A stretch of 15,451 nucleotides of DNA from an uncultured Bacilli bacterium (GTDB lineage: Bacteria; Bacillota_I; Bacilli_A; RF39; UBA660), in contig CALVRF010000023.1 in the NCBI GenBank assembly GCA_944358495.1, forward strand, positions 1 to 15,451, in the 5' to 3' direction. The translations under genes were made by a program, and so were the position numbers. Positions 1-7,524 of the stretch are shown in pieces; position 1 is the stretch's first letter, and each line of letters starts with the position of its first letter. Below the pieces are notes generated by a model. That model was not told the origin of the DNA and searched no databases. It saw only the letters and a program-made list of their open reading frames with translations.

Positions 1-10
1 ATAATTTATG

Positions 11-40
11 AAAAAAAGAAACTAGTTTTAATTAGTTTCT
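11..40 (-). terminator. Intrinsic terminator overlapping a stop codon
   Basis: On the minus strand an 8-bp stem AGAAACTA/TAGTTTCT (33-40 with 17-24, loop 25-32) is followed by a run of seven T (complement of 11-17). The TAA stop of the upstream gene (28-30) lies in the loop and 5' part of the second arm, so the terminator is built into the end of the reading frame. It closes the lipoteichoic acid synthase transcription unit. Confidence 0.75.
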
Positions 41-666
41 TCCATAGCAGCAACTTCTAGCTTTTTATCATTGTGGATTAATGTTAAAGTTCCACTTGTT
101 TGATAATCTAAATCTTCATCATATTCAATTTCAAAATTCATAACATAGGCATTATCATCAGTTTGGTCACCATAGGTAAAAGTGGTGTTATCCCCTTTTT
201 CAATAGAAACATTAGTGACTACTGGAAGATTTTGCTCACGGTCGTCATAAAGGTTACTTTCAACATTTTTGTAAATTGAAGTGCTGACAAGCTTAATAAA
301 GTCATCTCTAAAGCCTTCATACACAAATTGAACACCGCTAACATCATTTTTACTGATTTTATTATCTAAATTGAAGAAATCAGCAATAAACATTTTGCTA
401 ACAAGTTCGGCATATTCATCCTCATCAATCTCATCAGCTTCTAAGCATTCTTTAAGCTGCTTAAATAAATCTTTAAAATATTTTGTCGAATTACTTTTTA
501 AGGTGTAATCATACCCTTCAATCGTATCAACATCTTCAACTTTAATTGTTTCAGTATCATCCTTTTTGCTATCTAAAAAGATGAAAAAGGTGATAGCAGC
601 TATAATTAAGATAACAATAATCACAAATATTGATACTTTCTTTTTACTTATTTTTCTTTTGGCCAT
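28..666 (-). CDS. Membrane-anchored extracytoplasmic protein of unknown function
   Basis: I do not recognise this 212-residue protein. It starts with a very basic stretch (MAKRKISKKK), then one membrane segment at about residues 11-30, followed by an acidic ectodomain of about 180 residues; this is the layout of a type II single-pass or uncleaved signal-anchored protein facing outside. The acidic clusters (KDDTETIKVEDVD; EADEIDEDEYAE) and lack of cysteines are notable. The C-terminal half looks beta-rich. Its ATG is 2 bp after the stop of the lipoteichoic acid synthase, and its ribosome site (AAAGGAGA) is encoded by the last Lys-Gly-Glu codons of that gene, so the two are almost certainly translationally coupled. 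A role as accessory factor of teichoic acid synthesis or anchoring is an inference from position only. Confidence 0.85.
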   Translation of the reverse strand: MAKRKISKKKVSIFVIIVILIIAAITFFIFLDSKKDDTETIKVEDVDTIEGYDYTLKSNSTKYFKDLFKQLKECLEADEIDEDEYAELVSKMFIADFFNLDNKISKNDVSGVQFVYEGFRDDFIKLVSTSIYKNVESNLYDDREQNLPVVTNVSIEKGDNTTFTYGDQTDDNAYVMNFEIEYDEDLDYQTSGTLTLIHNDKKLEVAAMEETN

Positions 667-668
667 TT

Positions 669-2717
669 TTATTCTCCTTTAATTACTTCTTCACTTTCGG
701 TAGTTTTTTTGATTAAATCATGAACGATAATATCATTAGAAACAGTTACTTCCTCTTCAGCTCGTTTAGTGTATTTTTCAATATAGTCGGTACTGATGGC
801 GGTATCTTCATCTAGAAGAATACCTTCTTCACTTTGGCTATCGTAATACATTTTATCAGTTACCCAATTACCATTAGGGAAAACTACAAAATTTTCATCT
901 GTACTAAAGATATCATGTCCTAGAGCATATGGGCTATGAATACCTAACATATTACCCAAAGTTGGTAAAACATCATACATTCCCATAACTTTAGTTATTT
1001 CCTTACGTTCCTGTTCATCTTTCGTCCAAATGATAAATGGTACTTTACGATTTAGTTCATAATCATATTTGGTAAACTCATCATAATTAGGATCATCTTC
1101 ATCTAAAATGGAATCAGTTTCGGGATCATAATTATAATAACGATTATACTCACTACGTTTTATTTTAGCATCATGGTCACCATAAATAACAACAATGGTA
1201 TCATCTAATAAACCTGCCGCATCTAATTCATTTATGAATTCACCGATGGCTTCATCGGCATAATGAGCAGTAGTAAAGTAATTACCTAAAGTAGTATCTT
1301 TTAGATAGTTATTAATTACTTCTTCAGTTTCACCAGTCTCTTCATTAGTCCTAGTATATTTATAAGTTAAATCTAAATCAGTAGTATCTTCTAAACCCGT
1401 AAATGGTGTGTGGTTAGTAAGCATAATTAAGACACCATACCAGTTTTCATTTTTGGCATCGATTTCTTTGATTTTCTCAGTTGACTGGGCGAAGAATGAT
1501 TTATCATTTAATCCTAAACCAATAATATCTTCATCTTTGATATCATAGTCGTTAGTATAGTTATAAAATTTATCATAACCTAGTTGTTTATGCATGACTT
1601 CACGATTCCAGAAATTACCTTTATTGGCATGCATACTGAAGGTATAATAATTTTGTTCTTTTAACAGTTTCGGCGTGGTTACATATTCACGGTCCCAATA
1701 ACTAACAAAGACAGTACCATTGCTGGCAGGTAAAAGTGAGGTGTTGAAAGTAAATTCACTATCACTACTAGTTCCAACACTTTCTTGGGCATAAAAGTTT
1801 GAAAAGTAAAGTCCTTCTTCAGCTAACCGGTTCAAATTAGGTGTAATCGCTTGTCCATTAATTTCGGTATCTAATAAAAAGTTTTGAATACTTTCAGCGT
1901 GAATAACGATAACGTTTTTACCTTTATATTTATTGGTATATTCATTGTTACTAGTTTCTGATGGGTACTTTTCATAATATTCTCTAAATTCTTTGGCAGC
2001 TGTGTCATAACCAAATAATGGACTAATTTGGGGTTTTAAACTAGCGATCAAATCGTTAGCTTGATAAACATAAGTACCAAATTTCATAACAACATATTCT
2101 CTATTCCACTGTTTATATAATCTACTGATATCGGTACCAGTAACTGTAGACATAAAAAATCCTAAAGCAATCGCGCATGTAAGTAAAACCCTAAAAAAAG
2201 TAACTTTGGCTTTTTTCTTGGTAGTAACACTATCATAGTAACTAGTGTTTTTTAATTTTAAATGAACTAAAATAAGAATAACTGGCCCTAAAATATAGCT
2301 AAAATCTTTAACCTCAACAATAGTATTTAAAGCATCTCCAACTCCCAAAATTTGCAAAGAAGTGGCTAATAAAGAAAATGAAGTGAATGAGACATAGTTG
2401 GTATAGTAAGCAGAATTAATAACGCAAACTAAAGTAAAAATTATTGACCAAGTTAGTAAATATTTAAAACGATTTTTTGGTTTAAAAAAATATGCAAAGG
2501 AACCAACTAATAAAATAACAGCAAAATCAGCTAATACCGGACTTATTGCCGTAAAATTTTTAACAGTAAAAAATCTTAATAGTGAACCTTCGATTAATGT
2601 GGTTATCACAAACGTAATAAATAAAGCATTATGTTTAAAATAATTTTTAGTGCCTTTGGCAAAGCGCTTTAGAAAGCCAGCTGTTTGATGATAGGCTTTA
2701 ATTAATTTAGTTTTCAT
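669..2717 (-). CDS. ltaS: Lipoteichoic acid synthase-like sulfatase-fold enzyme
   Basis: Membrane enzyme of the LtaS family, which transfers glycerol phosphate from phosphatidylglycerol to grow the lipoteichoic acid chain on the outer face of the membrane. The 682 residues show about five membrane helices in the first 190 residues, a linker, then an alkaline-phosphatase/sulfatase domain (about 265-620). Visible active-site elements match the family: HAES with metal-binding Glu275, the VGTSSDSEF motif with the nucleophile Thr316, His363 in SMHANKGNFW, and YGDHD with Asp514 and His515. Compared with typical LtaS there are acidic insertions around 440-470 and 530-555. The start ATG follows a GAGGTGA ribosome site (2722-2728). 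It has its own extended -10 promoter and is coupled to the 28-666 gene. The family includes glycerol phosphate primases (LtaP-like) and phosphoethanolamine transferases; the exact substrate is not settled by sequence, so the symbol is by family. Confidence 0.9.
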   Translation of the reverse strand: MKTKLIKAYHQTAGFLKRFAKGTKNYFKHNALFITFVITTLIEGSLLRFFTVKNFTAISPVLADFAVILLVGSFAYFFKPKNRFKYLLTWSIIFTLVCVINSAYYTNYVSFTSFSLLATSLQILGVGDALNTIVEVKDFSYILGPVILILVHLKLKNTSYYDSVTTKKKAKVTFFRVLLTCAIALGFFMSTVTGTDISRLYKQWNREYVVMKFGTYVYQANDLIASLKPQISPLFGYDTAAKEFREYYEKYPSETSNNEYTNKYKGKNVIVIHAESIQNFLLDTEINGQAITPNLNRLAEEGLYFSNFYAQESVGTSSDSEFTFNTSLLPASNGTVFVSYWDREYVTTPKLLKEQNYYTFSMHANKGNFWNREVMHKQLGYDKFYNYTNDYDIKDEDIIGLGLNDKSFFAQSTEKIKEIDAKNENWYGVLIMLTNHTPFTGLEDTTDLDLTYKYTRTNEETGETEEVINNYLKDTTLGNYFTTAHYADEAIGEFINELDAAGLLDDTIVVIYGDHDAKIKRSEYNRYYNYDPETDSILDEDDPNYDEFTKYDYELNRKVPFIIWTKDEQERKEITKVMGMYDVLPTLGNMLGIHSPYALGHDIFSTDENFVVFPNGNWVTDKMYYDSQSEEGILLDEDTAISTDYIEKYTKRAEEEVTVSNDIIVHDLIKKTTESEEVIKGE

Positions 2718-2742
2718 GTTTCACCTCAATTAATACTATATA

Positions 2743-2751
2743 ATTATAACA
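2743..2751 (-). promoter_or_regulatory. Extended -10 promoter of the ltaS unit
   Basis: On the minus strand TGTTATAAT (2751 to 2743) is a perfect extended -10 (TGnTATAAT). The -35 region falls on the T-run of the preceding terminator and has no good box. The predicted start near 2736 gives a very short leader of about 19 nt containing the GAGGTGA ribosome site. It suggests that ltaS is expressed independently of the RNA and operon terminated just upstream. Confidence 0.6.
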
Positions 2752-2763
2752 CGTTTTTACAGC

Positions 2764-2789
2764 AAAAAAAAGTGGTTTTTCACCACTTT
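2764..2789 (-). terminator. Intrinsic terminator of the structured RNA / YihY operon
   Basis: Minus-strand 8-bp stem AAAGTGGT/ACCACTTT with a 5-nt GAAAA loop (2782-2789 with 2769-2776), followed by a run of T (complement of 2764-2771, shared with the base of the stem). It would end both the upstream YihY operon and the RNA candidate at 2764-2920. Confidence 0.8.
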
Positions 2790-2920
2790 GCTATATAATA
2801 GCCAAAACTTTAGGGAGATTATTACCTATAATACAGCTCGTGTTCAACTTAAACCGAGTAATGTACTAGTAGTCTGCGGGTGAGATACATACGGTAATAA
2901 TTATGTACCCCACTATGTAT
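2764..2920 (-). ncRNA. Structured RNA candidate, family unknown
   Basis: The 217-bp gap between the YihY gene and ltaS contains no reading frame but shows nested pairing on the minus strand, ending in an intrinsic terminator. Outer to inner: ATAG/CTAT (2913-2916 with 2798-2801), GGG/CCC (2908-2910 with 2813-2815), a perfect 9-bp ATTATTACC/GGTAATAAT helix (2893-2901 with 2818-2826), TACA/TGTA (2862-2865 with 2832-2835) and CTCG/CGAG (2855-2858 with 2837-2840), leaving a 27-nt bubble on the 5' side. This long hairpin with a large bubble is reminiscent of 6S RNA, but I could not align it to any family. A clean promoter is not visible: a TTGACA lies at 2956-2961 without a matching -10, so it may be processed from the operon transcript. 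A cis leader of ltaS is possible, but ltaS seems to have its own promoter. Confidence 0.5.
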
Positions 2921-2935
2921 TTTGACCATTTTCCT

Positions 2936-3754
2936 TCATTTTATGTTCATTTTTTTGTCAATACTATAATTAGCTTGGTTAATAGCAATACCCATAACTA
3001 AAATATAAGACAAAAAGTAAATCCAAATCATCATAACAATGATCGTCGATATTCCACCATAGAACATTTGATAATTGGCAAAATGGGAAATATAAAAGGA
3101 ATAAATAGCTGTGACAATGATCCAGCCAATAGTAGTAAACAAAGCTCCTTTATTCATGTATTTGCTAGGAATTCGATCATCGGGAGCTAATGCATAGAAA
3201 AGTTTAATAACCCAAAAAATACAAATAAAGGCAACTGGCCACTTTAATAAAACAAAAAGGCTATATAACTTATCACTAATACCAGCAAAAATTTCCAAAT
3301 TAATAATTTCCTTAGTAATAATATTACCATAAGCTAATACCAAAACATTAAAAATAAATAATCCCATTAATAGAATAATCATAAAAAAGGCTTTTATACG
3401 TCTTTTTAAAAATGGTGCATGGGGAATGCCAAATAATTCATTAGATGTGACAATTAAAGAATTAGTGCCATTAGATATAAGATAAAAACCTACTATCATG
3501 AAAAAAGCTATATTTCCAGTGATTTCACTTTCCGTCATAAATGGAATTAGAACTTTGGAAATATCTGGGGGGACTAAATTATTCATAATAGAAATAAAGG
3601 CATTAGAAAAAAGTGAAATGTTTGAACCAATATAACCAACTAAAGTTAAAAGTGGAAATATGGCTAATATAATAAAAAAGGCTAGTTGACCAGGTAAAAT
3701 CATCATTTCAGGTTTCATTAAAATATTGAAAATTTTTTTGATAATTTTTTTCAT
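2936..3754 (-). CDS. YihY/BrkB family inner-membrane protein
   Basis: 272-residue polytopic protein of the YihY/virulence factor BrkB family (Pfam Virul_fac_BrkB), formerly mis-called ribonuclease BN. It shows a short basic start, the family's early GQLAFFIILAIFPLL segment (about 22-36) and some six hydrophobic helices; the length is normal for the family. The molecular function of the family is not established. The start ATG has a GTGAGG ribosome site about 8 nt upstream and lies 17 bp after the stop of the GGDEF-like protein, so it belongs to that operon. It ends with TGA, which shows that TGA is a stop here. The structured RNA and terminator follow directly. Confidence 0.88.
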   Translation of the reverse strand: MKKIIKKIFNILMKPEMMILPGQLAFFIILAIFPLLTLVGYIGSNISLFSNAFISIMNNLVPPDISKVLIPFMTESEITGNIAFFMIVGFYLISNGTNSLIVTSNELFGIPHAPFLKRRIKAFFMIILLMGLFIFNVLVLAYGNIITKEIINLEIFAGISDKLYSLFVLLKWPVAFICIFWVIKLFYALAPDDRIPSKYMNKGALFTTIGWIIVTAIYSFYISHFANYQMFYGGISTIIVMMIWIYFLSYILVMGIAINQANYSIDKKMNIK

Positions 3755-3771
3755 GGTTCTAGCCTCACTTA

Positions 3772-5802
3772 CTATTTCGCTTCTTGTTTATTGTTTCGCA
3801 TATCTAGAGTAGCTTCATTGACAGCATCGTCAACTGTTTTGATTTCATCGGTAATCATACTATAACCGATAGCGGCCCCAAAGCCGTGAGATAATTTTTT
3901 AAATTCTTTATGTAGTTTTCTAATATAACTAACGATAGCTTTTTCATCTTGACCAATAATGAAAACTAAAAATTCATTACCACTTGTTCTAATAATTTCA
4001 CTATTTGGTAATTGATTATTGATAAGAATAGAAGCACCTTCGACAATAACCTTATCACCTTCAGTATGACCAAAATTATCGTTAATATACGCAACGTTAT
4101 TTAAATCAACAATAATAACTGACTGTGGATAAACATCAGTAGTGTCCCATTTGGCAACATTATCATTTAAATAATTACGATTTTTCAAAGAAGTTAAGCT
4201 ATCAATATAACGTAATTTATCTGTTTTAGATAATTTAGAGTTATGATTTTTACGTCTTTTGAAATATTTACCAGTTATGACGCCAACAAGGATAAGAACA
4301 ACAGCTCCGAAAATAGTTATTAAGACTTTCATTAAACGATTATTATTCGTATAATCTAATAAATCTTTATAGCTGTTATTAATTAATTGTTTATCATCAA
4401 TAAATGATAGATAAAAATCAAATAATTCATTAAAAGTTTCATTAGCTTTGATGTCACGACTAACAAAGTTATAATCACTGTCTAATCTTAAAGTGGCTAA
4501 ACTTTTAAAATGATTCAAATCGGTACGAACATAACTATCATATGTGTAATAATCAATAGCTGCTAAATCTGTTTGATTTAGATTTTTAAGCAACTGAGTG
4601 GTGTTGTCATAGGTAGTAGTTTTTACTCCATGTTCAGTTAAAAACTTAGCAATTTGGCTACCTTTGACAACTTTCACTGTTTGATTTTCTAGGGAATTAA
4701 TAGAATTAACAGTAAGGTCATTGTTGTCGTCAGAAATAATAACAATTTGTTCATCATATGGTGATACAGTAATATAAACATCCATTTTATATTGTTCTTT
4801 ATCATGATAATTAAAAATGATATCTAGATTATTACTTTCAAAATCATTTATTAAGTTTTCAATCGATGAATACCTTTTATAATTTATTTCAATATTAGTG
4901 GCTTTTGAAAAACTATTTAACAAAGTATGGTTAAAGCCTTTTAATCCTTCACTAGTTGTTATGTCAAAAGGATTATTTAACACAAAACCATAATTATAAC
5001 GCTTACTACGAAAATCTACTTGGTCTTTTTCATCAATTTTTTTAATATCAAAATAATTATTAATTAAATGAGTATTAAAGTTGTCCTCAAAATTTTCATT
5101 TTGCCATTTTTGATAATATTTAGTTAAAATATTATTTAAACGGTTCGTGTTACCAAGCTTTAAAACATAATCTCTAGTATATTCAGTTATATTATAAGCA
5201 ATATTTAAATTTTCATTAGTAATAATATCATTTAAATAGGCTAATTTAGGAATGGCAATGATATCAATAGTGTTATTTTCCATATCCTTGATCATATCAT
5301 CAATATTTTTATATGGCTTATAAGTAACATCCTGGCTACCTAATAAATATTTGTTGATGGTGTCCATATCGTCTTCAAAAACACCAATAACGACGTTTTT
5401 AATGTCGGTAACATTGTTATATTGAATTTTGTTTTTAGCAACCAATGCATAGTTATCTTGGTAAATTAGAATATCATCATCAGTGACACTGTTAGTAACC
5501 GTAATAGCATAATCACTTGATGGGTCTTTATCTTCACTATAAGATAATTTATTAAATTCTAAACCAGTATCTTCTTCCAAATCATTTAAGAAATCAAAAA
5601 TTACACCTTCCCCATCGCTACTTAAAACTGGAGTATCACTAGGAATTGATAAATCAATTAGGTTATTTTTATTATTTTCAATCCATTCTCTTTCAGTTAC
5701 AGTTAAAGAGTTCTCGTCCTCTTTAGTAAAATAATATATTAAAGATCCCCCAATTAAAACAACTAAAATAACAATGGCGATAATCCAAAATTTTTTATTC
5801 AC
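3772..5802 (-). CDS. Membrane sensor with solute-binding-like domains and degenerate GGDEF domain
   Basis: About 676 residues. A membrane segment (about 6-25) is followed by a large extracytoplasmic part (about 30-490) that looks like two tandem type 3 solute-binding (SBP_bac_3-like) lobes, a second membrane segment (about 490-512), then a GGDEF domain to the end. The GGDEF domain keeps the metal-binding VDLNNVAYIND stretch and GHTEGD, but its signature reads SGNEF instead of GGDEF, and there is no RxxD inhibitory site before it. The Asp-to-Asn change at the third position would be expected to cripple diguanylate cyclase activity, so it is either a weak cyclase or a receptor or scaffold. I chose the GTG at 5802 because AGGTGA lies 5 nt before it; another GTG in frame at 5811 would add three residues. 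It overlaps the preceding gene by 8 nt (17 nt with the longer start). Confidence 0.82.
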   Translation of the reverse strand: MNKKFWIIAIVILVVLIGGSLIYYFTKEDENSLTVTEREWIENNKNNLIDLSIPSDTPVLSSDGEGVIFDFLNDLEEDTGLEFNKLSYSEDKDPSSDYAITVTNSVTDDDILIYQDNYALVAKNKIQYNNVTDIKNVVIGVFEDDMDTINKYLLGSQDVTYKPYKNIDDMIKDMENNTIDIIAIPKLAYLNDIITNENLNIAYNITEYTRDYVLKLGNTNRLNNILTKYYQKWQNENFEDNFNTHLINNYFDIKKIDEKDQVDFRSKRYNYGFVLNNPFDITTSEGLKGFNHTLLNSFSKATNIEINYKRYSSIENLINDFESNNLDIIFNYHDKEQYKMDVYITVSPYDEQIVIISDDNNDLTVNSINSLENQTVKVVKGSQIAKFLTEHGVKTTTYDNTTQLLKNLNQTDLAAIDYYTYDSYVRTDLNHFKSLATLRLDSDYNFVSRDIKANETFNELFDFYLSFIDDKQLINNSYKDLLDYTNNNRLMKVLITIFGAVVLILVGVITGKYFKRRKNHNSKLSKTDKLRYIDSLTSLKNRNYLNDNVAKWDTTDVYPQSVIIVDLNNVAYINDNFGHTEGDKVIVEGASILINNQLPNSEIIRTSGNEFLVFIIGQDEKAIVSYIRKLHKEFKKLSHGFGAAIGYSMITDEIKTVDDAVNEATLDMRNNKQEAK

Positions 5803-6271
5803 TAGTTTCACCTACATTTCCCCAAACAAATTCATCAGATGTTTTATGTTTATAGCCAGCAATTGGGTAAACTTCACTATCTTCTTCGGTGTTTAAAAAT
5901 ACCTGAATATCATAATATTTTTGATTTTTCTTAGAAATACTGTCGGTTATTAAATTTGCATAGCCTTTAGCATCATCTAAATTAGTACTAGCTTCAAGGG
6001 TTATCGTAAAGTTTAAAATACGCCCTTCTTCTCTATAAGTAACATCGGTTACCCCATTTTCTTTTTTAATGTTATCTTCAATTTCATTAACTACACTATT
6101 AGAAATTTCATGTTCTTCTATACCATCTAAACGGTCACCATAAGTATTACCGCCAAAAGATGGAATAATGAAGAAAATAGTAAAGAAAATAAGAACCACT
6201 GCGATAAAGATAACTAAACCGATAATACATCCTTTCTTATGTTTGTTTACAAAATTTTTGATACCTTTCAT
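5795..6271 (-). CDS. Small single-pass membrane protein, unknown function
   Basis: 158 residues: basic N-terminus, one strong membrane segment (about 14-38, including GCIIGLVIFIAVVLIFF), then an outward-facing domain of about 120 residues with alternating helix and strand character. No family recognised. The ATG has a GAGGTGAT ribosome site 5 nt upstream and is the first gene after the promoter at 6298-6326. Its 3' end overlaps the start of the sensor gene, so the two are translationally coupled, and a partner or ligand-presenting role for that sensor is a positional guess. Confidence 0.82.
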   Translation of the reverse strand: MKGIKNFVNKHKKGCIIGLVIFIAVVLIFFTIFFIIPSFGGNTYGDRLDGIEEHEISNSVVNEIEDNIKKENGVTDVTYREEGRILNFTITLEASTNLDDAKGYANLITDSISKKNQKYYDIQVFLNTEEDSEVYPIAGYKHKTSDEFVWGNVGETSE

Positions 6272-6297
6272 TTATTATCACCTCATAATACTTCTTA

Positions 6298-6326
6298 ATT
6301 ATACTATATTTACATTTTATTTTCAA
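6298..6326 (-). promoter_or_regulatory. Sigma-A type promoter of the envelope operon
   Basis: Minus strand TTGAAA (6326 to 6321), 17-bp spacer, perfect TATAAT (6303 to 6298). It sits immediately after the pilin stop codon (6330-6332) and about 20 nt before the start codon region of the 158-residue protein. No terminator is visible between the pilin gene and this promoter, so some read-through from the pilin gene is likely. Confidence 0.8.
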
Positions 6327-6329
6327 ATA

Positions 6330-7364
6330 TTAGCCAATGGTATAAGGATTATTACTTTTGCCAGAGCCACCAGTTATTTTGGCAGTACTTTTTATGGTCA
6401 CAACTGGTCTAATATTTAATACAGTGTTAGGGTTTACAGTTGTTAACACTCCATTACTAATACTTTCGATTTGATTTCCTTGATAAGTCATGGTATATTC
6501 CGCACCACTAGAAACTGAATAAGTACTTAGATAATTTCCGTTTTTACAAGGGAAATTATTATTACAACTAATATCATTGGAAGCTTCGGTATAATCATTA
6601 GTTGTTAATAGGCCAACGTTGGATGTATAGGTTTGGCTACATTCACTACCGGTTGGTCCGACACATTGGGTAGTTGGTTTAATTAAATTTTTTTGCGACA
6701 AAGAATTATAGTATGTTTTATTTAAATAACTATTAATAGATGAATCTGCGAAATTCGTACTACTATTATTATCCCAAGATAATTTAGTCGATTCACTATT
6801 TTTGACTAAAGTAATCGTATCATCACTATTAATCTTTAAAATACGCCAAGTACTACCGCTGAAATTCACATAGTTACTAACATTACTACCTTTATAGACA
6901 CCATCATTGGCAGCTAAAACAGCTTTAGAACTATCATTATCTAAAAGCCAGCCCCCGATACTATTTTTACTAGTGCTTTCTTGATATTTATAAGTATATT
7001 GGTTGGATTCATAAGTAATAAGGATAACGCCATTAAGGTTTTCTTTGGTATTTCTGGGATCGACGATATCATCTTCATTAATATAGCCGCCAGTAATTTT
7101 TTGGCCATTAATTGTACATCCAGAAAGTAAACAATCTAATTCGATAGTAGTAGAAGCATCATTTACTTCGTCAGGAAGAACAAAGGTGTTTTCATAGGAT
7201 AATTGTTTAGCTGCCTTTTCAATGGTAGCAATTTGATTATTATATGCATCTTCTCTAGAAGTGTGAATGACTGAATTAATTGCTGGGAAAACAATTAAAG
7301 CAATTAAGGCTAAAATAACAATGACAGCTATTAATTCAATTAGTGTAAATCCCTTCCTATCCAT
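6330..7364 (-). CDS. Orphan type IV prepilin-like surface protein
   Basis: 344 residues. The N-terminus MDRKGFTLIELIAVIVILAL is a textbook class III (prepilin) signal: cleavage by a prepilin peptidase expected after Gly5, Phe at +1 and the conserved Glu at mature position 5, then a hydrophobic helix continuing into an amphipathic pilin spine (to about residue 58). The rest is a Ser/Thr/Asn-rich ectodomain; WRILKI and NSYLNKTYYN resemble the DUF6273-type domain found in surface proteins of gut Firmicutes (tentative). Six cysteines fall in three close pairs (78/83, 234/242, 267/273), suggesting three local disulfides. At 344 residues it is much longer than a usual major pilin. No pilus ATPase, platform protein or prepilin peptidase is in the window. 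Ribosome site GGGTG 5 nt before ATG. Confidence 0.87.
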   Translation of the reverse strand: MDRKGFTLIELIAVIVILALIALIVFPAINSVIHTSREDAYNNQIATIEKAAKQLSYENTFVLPDEVNDASTTIELDCLLSGCTINGQKITGGYINEDDIVDPRNTKENLNGVILITYESNQYTYKYQESTSKNSIGGWLLDNDSSKAVLAANDGVYKGSNVSNYVNFSGSTWRILKINSDDTITLVKNSESTKLSWDNNSSTNFADSSINSYLNKTYYNSLSQKNLIKPTTQCVGPTGSECSQTYTSNVGLLTTNDYTEASNDISCNNNFPCKNGNYLSTYSVSSGAEYTMTYQGNQIESISNGVLTTVNPNTVLNIRPVVTIKSTAKITGGSGKSNNPYTIG

Positions 7365-7391
7365 TTTATCACCCTATCTATCTTACTATAA

Positions 7392-7420
7392 ATTATAAAT
7401 TATTTACAGTGTAAAGTCAA
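7392..7420 (-). promoter_or_regulatory. Promoter of the prepilin-like gene
   Basis: Minus strand TTGACT (7420 to 7415), 17-bp spacer, TATAAT (7397 to 7392), followed by a GGGTG ribosome site before the ATG at 7364. Near-consensus housekeeping promoter. Confidence 0.8.
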
Positions 7421-7500
7421 CGAAAAATCAGAATAATCGTCTTTGATAGATAGCTTAGAATTTGGATTTCCCTTTATAAGTATATACTTTTAAATATTGA

Positions 7501-7524
7501 AAAAGACATCTAGAAATGATGTCT
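7501..7524 (-). terminator. Intrinsic terminator of the P-type ATPase gene
   Basis: Minus strand 7-bp stem AGACATC/GATGTCT (7518-7524 with 7504-7510), loop of 7 nt, followed by a short T-run (complement of 7501-7504) and AT-rich sequence. The first arm overlaps the TAG stop codon at 7523-7525. The short T-run makes it moderate in strength. Confidence 0.6.

Noticed and set aside
2764..2920. Assignment of the intergenic RNA as 6S RNA or a named riboswitch
   Set aside because: The bubble-and-hairpin shape is suggestive, but I could not align the conserved positions of 6S RNA or any riboswitch core, so it is reported only as an unassigned structured RNA.
6168..6419. Plus-strand 83-codon hydrophobic frame
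   Set aside because: Its hydrophobic start mirrors the membrane-segment codons of the minus-strand gene, and it crosses a well-defined minus-strand promoter; it is a shadow.
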